Assembly: GCA_900772695.1 (NCBI GenBank)
Contig: CAAGRO010000445.1
Location: forward strand, 1 to 12,643
Length of the DNA stretch: 12,643 nucleotides
Direction of reading: 5' to 3'
Origin: an uncultured Oribacterium sp.
GTDB lineage: Bacteria > Bacillota > Clostridia > Lachnospirales > Lachnospiraceae
The translations under genes and the position numbers were made by a program. Below are positions 1 through 7,842 of this stretch, piece by piece (position 1 is the stretch's first letter; each line of letters opens with the position of its first letter). The notes below the pieces were generated by a model. That model did no database searches. It was not told where the DNA came from and worked only from the letters and a program-made list of their open reading frames with translations.

Positions 1-1
1 A

Positions 2-92
2 AGCGGCACTAGGCCCTCTGCAATCACTGAGTTTTCTTTATGAAAACTCAGCGTTGCAGAGGGGGCTAAGGGAAAGAGTACCAAGTGCCGCT
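2..92. repeat. Nested inverted repeat, possible RNA stem-loop
   Basis: Three nested pairs of arms are visible: AGCGGCACT (2-10) with AGTGCCGCT (84-92), CCCTCTGCAA (14-23) with TTGCAGAGGG (54-63), and CTGAGTTTTC (27-36) with GAAAACTCAG (42-51). The loop is TTTAT (37-41). The inner 20 base pairs are perfect apart from a small TCA/CG internal loop; the outer pair is separated from them by an unpaired 3' stretch (about 68-83). No U-tract follows on either strand, so it is not a standard terminator. It could be the end of an upstream transcript, a small structured RNA or a short mobile repeat; the sequence does not decide. Confidence 0.6.
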
Positions 93-180
93 AAGGGGAC
101 CTGGCTTGATTACACACGGTCTCTTCGTATGGCTGCTGTTGCCGGCCCTCCGCCCACGCCTGAACCGTGATGCCGTCTTC

Positions 181-209
181 TTGCGAAGAATGGGGGATTT
201 TTGTATACT
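181..209 (+). promoter_or_regulatory. Probable promoter of the gtrA-yfhO transcript
   Basis: TTGCGA (181-186) and TATACT (204-209) are separated by 17 nt, a good sigma-A-type match in the only gap upstream of the GtrA-family gene. A TCTTC/GAAGA hairpin (176-180 with 185-189) overlaps the -35. TTTGTATAC occurs at 200-208 and again at 234-242. The rest of 93-311 shows only one further short inverted repeat (CACGGT 115-120 with ACCGTG 164-169) and no convincing gene. Confidence 0.5.
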
Positions 210-311
210 CATGCGTATTAGGCGGCATGAAGCTTTGTATACATGCTGCGGTAAAAGAAGAACGAAGATTGTGTGTTTTTTATATGGTGGCATATAGTAA
301 GGGAGTTTAAA

Positions 312-746
312 ATGAAGATGCTTCAAACTTTATACATACGTTATAAGGAGATTATTCACTATCTGATCGTCGGGGTGCTGACGACGGTGGTGAGTCTCGG
401 GGTCTATTATGGGCTCGTGCTGACGGTGCTGGATCCGGGGAATCCGCTGCTGCTGCAGCTGGCGAATATTCTGTCCTGGGTTGCGGCGGTAACCTTTGCG
501 TATTTTATGAGCCGGACCTTCGTGTTCGAGAGTCACAGTATGAAGATGCGTGAGGAGGCGTTTCGCTTCTACATGTCACGTGTGGGCACACTGCTGCTCG
601 ATATGCTGATCATGTTTGTGACCGTTACACTGCTCGGCATGAATGACAAGCTGGCGAAGCTGCTGGTGCAGGTGGTCGTGACGGTGTTAAATTATATTTT
701 CAGTAAGTTCCTCGTGTTTGGAAAAGCGAAGGATGAAGCGCCATGA
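312..746 (+). CDS. GtrA-family membrane protein
   Basis: This 144-residue protein is almost entirely hydrophobic, with four predicted membrane segments near residues 16-38, 46-66, 91-108 and 113-133. That is the size and layout of the GtrA family (polyprenyl-phosphate-sugar flippase-like proteins). The family's short motifs are visible: SRTFVF after the second segment (67-72) and SKFLVF after the fourth (131-136). GtrA proteins are thought to move undecaprenyl-phosphate-linked sugars across the membrane for surface glycosylation. I chose the ATG at 312 because AAGGGAG (299-305) lies 6 nt upstream; the in-frame ATG at 273 has no comparable site and would add hydrophobic residues unlike the family's N-terminus. 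The gene lies 90 nt upstream of a YfhO-family gene on the same strand, which fits a shared role. Substrate and polymer are unknown. Confidence 0.85.
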   Translation: MKMLQTLYIRYKEIIHYLIVGVLTTVVSLGVYYGLVLTVLDPGNPLLLQLANILSWVAAVTFAYFMSRTFVFESHSMKMREEAFRFYMSRVGTLLLDMLIMFVTVTLLGMNDKLAKLLVQVVVTVLNYIFSKFLVFGKAKDEAP

Positions 747-836
747 TGGCCGGAAGCCGGTTTGCGCATTCTGTGGATATAAGGATATCGAGGTCTGCAT
801 GCCGCCGGAAAATGACATGCATAAAGGAGCTGTAAG

Positions 837-3569
837 ATGGAAAAGCATAGTAAGCAGGGCCGGAGAGCCTGTCTGATCTCGTTTATCGTCCCGGTGGTGG
901 CGATGATTCTGATTTTTATTTTCCGGGGGATTTTTCCGTTCGGAAAGGAAACCTTTCTGCGTACTGATATGTATCATCAGTATGCGCCGTTTTTCTCGGA
1001 GTTTCAGTATAAGCTCCACCATGGCGGGTCACTGCTGTACAGCTGGGATGTCGGTCTCGGCATCAATTTCAGCGCGCTCTATGCCTACTATCTCGCGAGT
1101 CCGCTGAACTGGCTGCTGCTTCTCTGTCCGAAGGGACTGATCCTCGAGTTCATGACCTACATGATCGTTGTGAAGATCGGCCTCGCGGGTGTCGCGATGT
1201 GCTGGTATCTTCGTCGTCGCTTCCCGGAGCGGACACTCGGCTGCAGCTTCATCGCGATTCTGTATGCGCTGTCCGGCTACGTCTCTGCGTACAGCTGGAA
1301 TCTCATGTGGCTCGACTGCATCATCCTGTTTCCGCTGATCATGCTGGGGCTCGAGCGTCTCGTGCGCGGCGAGAGCGCGATGCTTTATGTGATCGCACTG
1401 GGGCTCTCGATTCTTTCGAACTACTATATCTCCATCATGACCTGCATCTTCATGGTCGTCTACTTCATCTGCCTCAATGTCCTCGAGGGGATCGGGGACG
1501 CACGTGTCGTGGGACTTCGTGTCCTGCGCTTCGGGATCTACTCGCTGATCGCGGGCGGGCTGGCGGCGGGGACGCTGCTGCCGGAGATCTATGCGCTGCA
1601 GATGACGGCGTCGAGCGACTTTAACTTCCCGCAGACCGCGACGCAGTACTTCACAATCATCGATATGTTCGCACGGCATATGCCGTTCGTCGAGACGGAG
1701 CAGGGCCTTGACCACTGGCCGAACATCTACGCCGGCGCACTCGTGTTCCTGCTGCTGCCGCTGTACTTCATGAACCGGAAAATCGGGCTTCGGGAGAAGA
1801 TCGTGAACGGCCTCCTGCTCGTTTTCTTCTATCTGAGCTTCAGCGTCAACATCCTGAACTTTATCTGGCATGGCTTCCATTACCCGAATTCACTTCCATG
1901 TCGCCAGAGTTTCATATATATTTTCCTTATCCTCGTGCTCTGCTACGAGGCCTGGCTGCATCGGGCGGCCTCCTCTGCGAAGGAGGTCAATGCTTCCTTC
2001 GGGATGGCCATCGCGTTTCTCCTCGTCGCGCAGAAGGTCGTGACGGATGATTCGATCCACTTCAGTGTGTTCTACCTGAGCGGTCTGTTCGTGCTTCTGT
2101 ACTACTGCTTCCTGTATACGGAACGGACACGCACGAAGAGGGCACATCACTGGACGGCCATCGCGATGCTGGTGATCGTTTCCGTGGAAGCGACCCTCAA
2201 CATGGCCGTGACCTCGGTGACGACGACTTCACGTACGGCGTATGTCAGTGACAATCAGGATGTCGAAAATCTCGTGCAGGCCGTCCGCGCAGAGGATGAC
2301 GGTTTCTACCGCTTCGAGAAGATCACGCGGAAGACGAAGGACGATGGTGCCTGGATGAACTTCCCGAGCGTCTCGCTCTTTTCATCGACGGCATACGCTC
2401 ACTGCTCGGATTTCTTCAAGCGTATGGGCATGGAGTCCTCGACGAATGCCTACTCGATCACCGGCTCGACACCGCTCATGAATATGCTGATGTCTGTGAA
2501 ATATGGCATCTACTCCGAGGAACCGCAGGCACCGGGAGAGCGGGGGTTAAGCTTCGTCGCGAGCTCCGGCATGACCAGTATCTATCAGACGGAGTTCGCA
2601 CTGCCGCTCGGCTATATGCTGTCGGATGCGGCGCTGGAGGCGTGGGATACCCATGCCGGCACGCCGGCCCTGGCGCAGAACAGCCTGTGCGAGGCCCTCG
2701 ACTGTGCACCGGTGATGACCAGTGTGCTGGGCGAGTTTTATGATTCGGATTACAGTTTTACGGCGGATCAGGCAGGGGAGTACTATGCTTACGTGAACAA
2801 CGCAGCCGTGAAGCAGGTAATCGCGAATTACGGCTACACCGAGAAGAGCTTCAATAACGTCGACCGCGGGTATCTTCTGGAGCTCGGCTATCTCGAGGCA
2901 GGCGATACCGTGACCCTGCACAGTAAGACGGATGGGCAGAGCGTGTCGGCGGATGTATATCGTTTCGATTACAACGCGCTGCGCGCGCTGCAGGATGTGC
3001 TGCAGGACGAGGGCCTGGAGCTCACGAGCTGGAAGGATACGAAGCTTACCGGTACGATCACGACGGCGAAGGGTGGCGTCATGATGACGAGCATCCCGTA
3101 TGATCCGGGCTGGAAGATCTTCGTAGATGGTGTGGAGACGGACATCACCGAGGTGAAGGATACCTTCCTCGGGGTGGAGCTCACGCCGGGCACGCATACG
3201 ATCGAGCTCCGCTTCCTGCCGCAGGGCCTCGTCCTCGGCGGCCTCATCACGGCACTCAGCCTCGTGATGCTGCTGGCGATCTGGCTAATCACACGGCGCT
3301 TCGGACTGTTGAGCGACGGGCTCCGGGAATATGAGGAGCTGACGCAGGAGGACGAAGAAGAGGACGTAACGGGAGTGGCGGAACCGGCTTCCGTAGAGGA
3401 GGATGAGACGGCTGTAGTCGAGGCGGACCTTCGGGAGGAGGAAGAGCTGAATACAGCAGCGCCTGCGGATGCGGCTGGTGACGAAGCGGCGCCGGAAGCA
3501 TTGGCGGACGAAAATGATGGAAACGAAGACGATGCGGATCTCGAGATCATCGCAATTCATGAAGAATAA
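837..3569 (+). CDS. yfhO: YfhO-family polytopic membrane glycosyltransferase
   Basis: This 910-residue protein resembles YfhO-family GT-C glycosyltransferases, which in Bacillus and relatives add sugars from a lipid carrier to lipoteichoic acid or other surface polymers on the outer face of the membrane. Visible features, in order: a first membrane helix (about 12-30), the extracytoplasmic DxxxQY motif (D44, Q48, Y49 in RTDMYHQY), the SWDVGLG motif (69-75), about a dozen membrane segments up to about residue 457, a large extracellular region (about 460-798) ending in the family motif SIPYDPGWKIFVDG (752-765), and a last helix at about 799-819. A very acidic, Glu/Asp/Ala-rich tail (about 830-910) follows and is probably cytoplasmic. 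The start has AAAGGAG (823-829) 7 nt upstream. No GT2 sugar-loading enzyme of the CsbB type is present nearby. Confidence 0.85.
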   Translation: MEKHSKQGRRACLISFIVPVVAMILIFIFRGIFPFGKETFLRTDMYHQYAPFFSEFQYKLHHGGSLLYSWDVGLGINFSALYAYYLASPLNWLLLLCPKGLILEFMTYMIVVKIGLAGVAMCWYLRRRFPERTLGCSFIAILYALSGYVSAYSWNLMWLDCIILFPLIMLGLERLVRGESAMLYVIALGLSILSNYYISIMTCIFMVVYFICLNVLEGIGDARVVGLRVLRFGIYSLIAGGLAAGTLLPEIYALQMTASSDFNFPQTATQYFTIIDMFARHMPFVETEQGLDHWPNIYAGALVFLLLPLYFMNRKIGLREKIVNGLLLVFFYLSFSVNILNFIWHGFHYPNSLPCRQSFIYIFLILVLCYEAWLHRAASSAKEVNASFGMAIAFLLVAQKVVTDDSIHFSVFYLSGLFVLLYYCFLYTERTRTKRAHHWTAIAMLVIVSVEATLNMAVTSVTTTSRTAYVSDNQDVENLVQAVRAEDDGFYRFEKITRKTKDDGAWMNFPSVSLFSSTAYAHCSDFFKRMGMESSTNAYSITGSTPLMNMLMSVKYGIYSEEPQAPGERGLSFVASSGMTSIYQTEFALPLGYMLSDAALEAWDTHAGTPALAQNSLCEALDCAPVMTSVLGEFYDSDYSFTADQAGEYYAYVNNAAVKQVIANYGYTEKSFNNVDRGYLLELGYLEAGDTVTLHSKTDGQSVSADVYRFDYNALRALQDVLQDEGLELTSWKDTKLTGTITTAKGGVMMTSIPYDPGWKIFVDGVETDITEVKDTFLGVELTPGTHTIELRFLPQGLVLGGLITALSLVMLLAIWLITRRFGLLSDGLREYEELTQEDEEEDVTGVAEPASVEEDETAVVEADLREEEELNTAAPADAAGDEAAPEALADENDGNEDDADLEIIAIHEE

Positions 3570-3570
3570 A

Positions 3571-3585
3571 GGACGGGAAACGTCC
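3571..3585 (+). other. Small hairpin between yfhO and argH
   Basis: GGACG (3571-3575), loop GGAAA, CGTCC (3581-3585): a perfect 5-bp stem starting one base after the yfhO stop codon and ending directly before the argH ribosome binding site GGAGG (3586-3590). There is no U-tract, so it should not stop transcription. It could affect argH translation or mRNA processing, or be chance. Confidence 0.4.
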
Positions 3586-3598
3586 GGAGGGGGAAATT

Positions 3599-4945
3599 AT
3601 GAAGCTTTGGGGTGGACGATTTACAGAGGCAGAGGATCAGCGGACGGAGGAATTTAACGAGTCGCTGAGCTTCGACAAGCGGATGTACCGGCAGGATATC
3701 ACGGGCTCAATCGCACATGCGGAGATGCTCGGACGGCAGGGCATCATCTCGCAGGAGGACAGTGCGGCGATCATCGCGGGTCTCGAGGGGATCCTGCAGG
3801 AGATCGAGGACGGGAAGCTCGTCGTCGAAGGGGACGCCGAGGATATTCACAGCTTCGTTGAGGCGGAGCTGACGGCGCGGATCGGCGAGCCGGGCAAGCG
3901 TCTGCATACGGGCCGGAGCCGGAACGACCAGGTGGCGCTCGACATGAAGATGTATACACGCGATCACATCGATGAGCTGATGGGGCATATGCAGGCGCTG
4001 CTGGACACCGTCGAGGGCATCATGGCGGAGAACCGGGCGACGTATATGCCGGGCTTTACGCATCTCCAGAAGGCCCAGCCGACGACGCTGGCGCACCACA
4101 TGGGCGCGTACCGCGAGATGTTTCTGCGTGATATCAGTCGGCTCGGGGATACCCGGGATCGACTCAATGAGTGCCCGCTCGGTGCCGGTGCCTTCGCCGG
4201 GACGACCTACCCGCTCGACCGCGACTTCACTGCGCGGAAGCTCGGCTTCCGGAAGCCGACAGAGAACTCGATGGACTCGGTGTCGGATCGAGATTATCTC
4301 CTCGAGTACCTCTTCGATCTCGCGACGATCCAGATGCACCTCAGTCGTCTCAGTGAGGAAATCTGTATCTGGAACTCAAACGAGTATAAGTTCGTGAAGA
4401 TCTCGGATAAGTATTCGACGGGCTCGAGCATCATGCCGCAGAAGAAAAATCCGGATATCGCGGAGCTGATCCGTGGCAAGTCCGGTCGGGTATATGGTGC
4501 GCTGATGAGTCTCCTGACGGTGATGAAGGGGCTGCCGCTTGCCTACAATAAGGATATGCAGGAGGATAAGGAGCTTGCGTTCGATGCGATGGATACCGTG
4601 CAGAATTCGGTGATCCTTATGAAGGATATGCTGGCAACCATGAGCTGGAACCGGGCGCGGATGGAGGATTCGGCGAAGCTCGGCTTCACGAATGCGACGG
4701 ATGTGGCGGATTATCTCGTGCGGAAGGGTGTACCGTTCCGTACGGCACATGGCATCGTCGGGGAGCTGGTGCTGCTCTGTGAGCAGAAGGGCTGTGCGCT
4801 CGATGATCTGACGATCGATGAGTACCATACGGTGTGTGACGAGATCGATCCGGATATTTATGAGGCGATTTCGCTGGAGACCTGTGTGCGGAACCGGAAG
4901 ACGCTCGGCGCGCCGGGGGCACTGCTCGAGGATGCAGATAACTGA
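3599..4945 (+). CDS. argH: Argininosuccinate lyase
   Basis: ArgH cleaves argininosuccinate to arginine and fumarate, the last step of arginine synthesis, as a cytoplasmic tetramer. The 448-residue length is slightly short for the family. The fumarase/aspartase-superfamily signature GSSIMPQKKNPD is at 275-286, with the mobile-loop catalytic serine in its SS pair. HTGRSRNDQV (103-112) and FTHLQKAQPTT (153-163, catalytic histidine H155) are the other conserved blocks. The N-terminus MKLWGGRF is typical and supports the ATG at 3599, 8 nt after GGAGG. The gene follows yfhO by 29 nt with no visible promoter or terminator between, so it is probably read from the gtrA-yfhO transcript or from a promoter inside yfhO. 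It ends in a strong terminator and so is transcriptionally separate from argG downstream. Confidence 0.97.
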   Translation: MKLWGGRFTEAEDQRTEEFNESLSFDKRMYRQDITGSIAHAEMLGRQGIISQEDSAAIIAGLEGILQEIEDGKLVVEGDAEDIHSFVEAELTARIGEPGKRLHTGRSRNDQVALDMKMYTRDHIDELMGHMQALLDTVEGIMAENRATYMPGFTHLQKAQPTTLAHHMGAYREMFLRDISRLGDTRDRLNECPLGAGAFAGTTYPLDRDFTARKLGFRKPTENSMDSVSDRDYLLEYLFDLATIQMHLSRLSEEICIWNSNEYKFVKISDKYSTGSSIMPQKKNPDIAELIRGKSGRVYGALMSLLTVMKGLPLAYNKDMQEDKELAFDAMDTVQNSVILMKDMLATMSWNRARMEDSAKLGFTNATDVADYLVRKGVPFRTAHGIVGELVLLCEQKGCALDDLTIDEYHTVCDEIDPDIYEAISLETCVRNRKTLGAPGALLEDADN

Positions 4946-4950
4946 TAAGA

Positions 4951-4979
4951 GGATGGCGGATTTTCCGCCATCCTTTTTT
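4951..4979 (+). terminator. Rho-independent terminator of argH
   Basis: GGATGGCGGA (4951-4960) pairs perfectly with TCCGCCATCC (4964-4973) across a TTT loop and is followed at once by six T residues (4974-4979). It starts 5 nt after the argH stop codon. A second in-frame TAA directly follows the TGA stop. Confidence 0.95.
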
Positions 4980-5002
4980 GATGATGCATATTAATGAGTT
5001 AT

Positions 5003-5014
5003 GGCTGCTATAAT
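5003..5014 (+). promoter_or_regulatory. Candidate upstream promoter of the argG operon (P1)
   Basis: TGCTATAAT (5006-5014) is a perfect extended -10 element (TGN plus TATAAT). No good -35 lies 16-18 nt upstream, which extended -10 promoters often tolerate. Its expected start site falls directly in the cluster of ATATGCA half-sites, where a bound repressor would block it. Confidence 0.4.
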
Positions 5015-5015
5015 A

Positions 5016-5075
5016 TGCGGAATATATGCATAAAAGTCAAAATATATGCAGATATGCACGTATAAATATGCAAAT
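5016..5075. promoter_or_regulatory. Probable ArgR operator cluster upstream of argG
   Basis: The heptamer ATATGCA occurs four times (5024-5030, 5044-5050, 5052-5058, 5066-5072) in a very A+T-rich stretch, with an imperfect ATATGCG at 5013-5019. Known ARG boxes are pairs of inverted TGNAT-type half-sites about 4 nt apart. The best match here is CGTAT-AAAT-ATGCA (5059-5072); TGCATAAAAGTCA (5027-5039) is a second candidate. The position between two promoters of arginine genes supports ArgR control. Exact box boundaries are my inference. Confidence 0.55.
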
Positions 5076-5081
5076 TTGTGC

Positions 5082-5110
5082 TTGCAATCTGTTTTTTGAT
5101 GGCGTATGAT
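5082..5110 (+). promoter_or_regulatory. Probable main promoter of argG (P2)
   Basis: TTGCAA (5082-5087), a 17-nt spacer, and TATGAT (5105-5110) make a good sigma-A-type promoter about 75 nt upstream of argG. The last ATATGCA half-site ends 9 nt before its -35. In the leader, GCTTCC/GGATGC (5133-5147) could form a weak hairpin before a T5 run; I do not call it an attenuator. Confidence 0.6.
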
Positions 5111-5187
5111 AACGGCATCGTAAATGAGGGGTGCTTCCAGGGGATGCTTTTTATGCGTCGGGGGCGGTTTATAGAGGAGAAGTGATT

Positions 5188-6450
5188 ATGAGTAATCTGG
5201 TACCAAAGAATAATACGCAGGGTGAGAAGGTCGTTCTGGCTTATTCCGGTGGTCTCGATACGACCTGTATCGTGCCGTGGCTGAAGGAGACCTTCGGGTA
5301 TGAGGTCATCTGCTGCTGTGTGGATGTAGGACAGGGCAACGAGCTGGATGGTCTGGCGGAGCGTGCGAAGATTTCGGGTGCGTCGAAGCTGTACATCGAG
5401 GATATCACGGATGACTTCTGCGACAACTATGTGCTTCCGTGTCTCGAGGCCAATGCAACCTACGAGAACAAGTACCTGCTCGGTACCTCGATGGCACGTC
5501 CGGCGATCGCGAAGAAGCTGGTTGAGATCGCCCGGAAGGAGGGCGCGAAGGCCATCTGTCATGGTGCGACCGGTAAGGGCAATGATCAGATTCGTTTCGA
5601 GCTGGCCATCAAGGCACTGGCACCGGATCTTGATATCATCGCTCCGTGGCGTATGACGGATATCTGGACCTTCCAGTCCCGTGAGGATGAGTACAACTAC
5701 ATCAAGTCCAAGGGCATCCCGCTTACCTTCTCCGAGGATAATTCCTACAGCCGTGACCGGAACCTCGTGCATATCTCGCATGAGGGCCTGGAGCTGGAGG
5801 ATCCGTCTCAGGAGCCGAACTACGATCATATGCTGATGCTGTCGGTGACACCGGAGAAGGCACCGGATCATGATACGGATGTCGAGATCAAGTGGGAGAA
5901 CGGTGTTCCGGTCGAGCTGAACGGACAGAAGATGACGGTGAAGGAGATCATCCTCGAGCTCAATAAGCTCGGTGGTGAGAACGGCATCGGTATCATCGAC
6001 ATCGTCGAGAACCGTGTCGTCGGCATGAAGAGCCGTGGTGTCTATGAGACCCCGGGTCTTACGATCCTCATGGAGGCACACAAGCAGATCGAGGAGCTGA
6101 TCCTCGACCGTCAGACCATGGAGTTCAAGAACATGGTGGATGTGAAGTTCTCGCAGGTGGTCTATGAGGGCAAGTGGTTTGATCCGCTTCGTGAGGCACT
6201 CGAGGCCTTCGTCCAGAGCACGCAGAAGTACGTGACTGGTACGACGAAGATGAAGCTGTACAAGGGCAACATCATCAAGGCCGGCACGACCTCACCGTAC
6301 TCACTCTACAACGAGTCACTGGCGTCCTTCACGACGGGCAGCATGTATGATCACCACGATGCATCCGGTTTCATCACCCTCTTCGGTCTCCCGGAGAAGG
6401 TACGTGCGATGAAGCTGCTCGAGGTACAGAATCTTACAAACAACAAGTAA
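5188..6450 (+). CDS. argG: Argininosuccinate synthase
   Basis: ArgG joins citrulline and aspartate using ATP to give argininosuccinate, AMP and pyrophosphate. The 420-residue protein has the N-type ATP-pyrophosphatase loop AYSGGLDTT (18-26), the citrulline/aspartate-binding block [13 protein letters not shown] (93-105) and [10 protein letters not shown] (125-134), all in the usual order. The start at 5188 has AGAGGAG (5173-5179) 8 nt upstream and gives the usual short leader before the P-loop; the longer in-frame start at 5131 would lie in the leader RNA and lacks a binding site. It is the first gene of its transcript and probably under ArgR control from the operator cluster upstream. No terminator follows; a 155-nt structured spacer leads to argJ. 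Confidence 0.97.
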   Translation: MSNLVPKNNTQGEKVVLAYSGGLDTTCIVPWLKETFGYEVICCCVDVGQGNELDGLAERAKISGASKLYIEDITDDFCDNYVLPCLEANATYENKYLLGTSMARPAIAKKLVEIARKEGAKAICHGATGKGNDQIRFELAIKALAPDLDIIAPWRMTDIWTFQSREDEYNYIKSKGIPLTFSEDNSYSRDRNLVHISHEGLELEDPSQEPNYDHMLMLSVTPEKAPDHDTDVEIKWENGVPVELNGQKMTVKEIILELNKLGGENGIGIIDIVENRVVGMKSRGVYETPGLTILMEAHKQIEELILDRQTMEFKNMVDVKFSQVVYEGKWFDPLREALEAFVQSTQKYVTGTTKMKLYKGNIIKAGTTSPYSLYNESLASFTTGSMYDHHDASGFITLFGLPEKVRAMKLLEVQNLTNNK

Positions 6451-6605
6451 TCATCCATTCGGTGGACAGGCGTAGCGTCGCCCGTCATGCATCGGACAGG
6501 TGAGGATGACATGCCGGAAGCATTGACCTGAGGACGGAAGGGCATCCATCACCTGCCCGTGCAGGGGATCGATGGACATAAAGCAGATAGGATAAGGGAG
6601 TAGTC
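6451..6605 (+). other. Structured intergenic spacer between argG and argJ
   Basis: Several stems can form in the mRNA. TCCA-TTCGG-TGGA (6454-6466) and GGCG/CGCC (6469-6472 with 6479-6482) are short hairpins. CAGGTGAGGATG (6497-6508) pairs with CATCCATCACCTG (6543-6555) with a single bulged A, enclosing ATGC-CGGAA-GCAT (6511-6523). CCTGC (6552-6556) can instead pair with GCAGG (6561-6565), so the long stem and the 3' hairpin exclude each other. There is no U-tract and the argJ binding site AAGGGAG (6594-6600) is not visibly masked. A 14-codon frame (6487-6531) has no ribosome binding site. It could be a control or processing element, or relic sequence where argC often lies. Confidence 0.5.
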
Positions 6606-7841
6606 ATGGGAATGATAGCAGTCAAGGGTGGCATCTGTGCTGCCGAGGGGTTTATGGCAGCGGCGACCGCTGCGAAGATCAAGTCGAAGCGTCGGGATGA
6701 TATGGCGATGATTTTTTCCGAGAAGCCATGCGTCGTGGCCGGTACCTTCACGAGCAACGTGGTGAAGGCGGCACCGGTCCTCTGGGATCGTGAACTTGTC
6801 GACAGTGGCCGTCCGGTCCATGCTGCCGTGATCAACTCTGGTATCGCCAATGCCTGCACCGGGCAGATGGGACTGGATATCTGCAGGGAGGAGGCCGATG
6901 CGACGGCAGAGGCCTTCGGCCAGGTGATTTCCTCGGATTCCGTGCTGCTGGCATCCACCGGTATCATCGGTCTGCAGCTTCCGATCGAGAAGATGAAAAA
7001 TGCGATTTCCGAGATGGTACCGAAGCTTGAGGCGAGCGAGGCAGCCGCCACTGCCGCCAGCAAGGCCATCATGACGACCGATACGACGAATAAGGAATTC
7101 GCCCTCGAGTTCACGATCGGCGGCAAGAAGGTCCACCTCGGAGGTATGACGAAGGGCTCCGGCATGATCCATCCGCAGATGTGCACCATGATCTGTTTCC
7201 TGACGACCGACATTGCGATCACGAAGGAGCTGCTGCAGAAAGCCCTCAGCGAGAACGTCGTCGATACCTTCAACATGATCTCCGTCGATGGCGATACCTC
7301 GACGAACGATACCTGCGTGATTCTCGCCAACGGTGCTGCAGAGAATCCGATCATCGATACGGAGGGCGAGGACTATGAGACCTTCAAGACCGCACTCCTC
7401 CAGGTGACGAAGACCCTGGCACGGGAGATGGCGGCGGATGGGGAGGGTGCATCCCACCTCTTCACTGTTCATGTCACCCAGGCGAAGGACAAGCAGGAGG
7501 CGCGTACACTCGCACGCTCCGTCGTTTCCTCGACACTTACGAAGGCGGCGATCTATGGTCGAGACGCGAACTGGGGCCGTGTGCTCTGCGCGATGGGCTA
7601 CAGTGGTGCGCACTTCGATCCGAACAAGGTGAATCTGTACTTCGTGAACGACATCGGAAAGATCGAGGTCTTCCACCAGGGTGCACCGGTCGACTTCGAT
7701 GAGGATTACGCATCCGAGATTCTCGGCTACCAGGAGGTCACCGCGCTCATCGAGATGCACGAGGGCACAGAGGAGGCCACGGCCTGGGGCTGCGACCTCA
7801 CCCACGAGTACGTAAACATCAACGCGGATTACAGGAGCTGA
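6606..7841 (+). CDS. argJ: Ornithine acetyltransferase / N-acetylglutamate synthase
   Basis: ArgJ moves the acetyl group from N-acetylornithine to glutamate, recycling it; bifunctional members also make N-acetylglutamate from acetyl-CoA. The 411-residue precursor cuts itself into two chains before a threonine. Here the site is [14 protein letters not shown], with T194 as the nucleophile and a cysteine (C193) where alanine is common. STGIIG (117-122) is the oxyanion-hole loop, and the C-terminal GRDANWGRV block (567-region of the beta chain, near residue 320) is intact. The start has AAGGGAG (6594-6600) 5 nt upstream. argB begins one base after the stop codon, so the two genes are translationally coupled. 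No argA is in the window, so a bifunctional role is plausible but unproven. Confidence 0.96.
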   Translation: MGMIAVKGGICAAEGFMAAATAAKIKSKRRDDMAMIFSEKPCVVAGTFTSNVVKAAPVLWDRELVDSGRPVHAAVINSGIANACTGQMGLDICREEADATAEAFGQVISSDSVLLASTGIIGLQLPIEKMKNAISEMVPKLEASEAAATAASKAIMTTDTTNKEFALEFTIGGKKVHLGGMTKGSGMIHPQMCTMICFLTTDIAITKELLQKALSENVVDTFNMISVDGDTSTNDTCVILANGAAENPIIDTEGEDYETFKTALLQVTKTLAREMAADGEGASHLFTVHVTQAKDKQEARTLARSVVSSTLTKAAIYGRDANWGRVLCAMGYSGAHFDPNKVNLYFVNDIGKIEVFHQGAPVDFDEDYASEILGYQEVTALIEMHEGTEEATAWGCDLTHEYVNINADYRS

Positions 7842-7842
7842 C

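Noticed and set aside
273..311. Upstream ATG extending the GtrA-family protein by 13 residues
   Set aside because: No binding site precedes it, while AAGGGAG is correctly placed for the ATG at 312.
5010..5038. Minus-strand TTGACT with a -10-like CATATT 17 nt on
   Set aside because: It points towards the argH terminator with no gene to serve; likely a by-product of the A+T-rich operator array.
5115..5152. Attenuator or T-box-like leader before argG
   Set aside because: Only a short mismatched hairpin before T5 is present, and no T-box antiterminator sequence is visible.
5131..5187. Upstream in-frame start for argG
   Set aside because: It lies in the leader close to the promoter, has no binding site, and the ATG at 5188 follows AGAGGAG.
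6487..6531. 14-codon frame in the argG-argJ spacer as an arginine leader peptide
   Set aside because: It has no ribosome binding site and only one arginine codon, so it does not look like an attenuation peptide.
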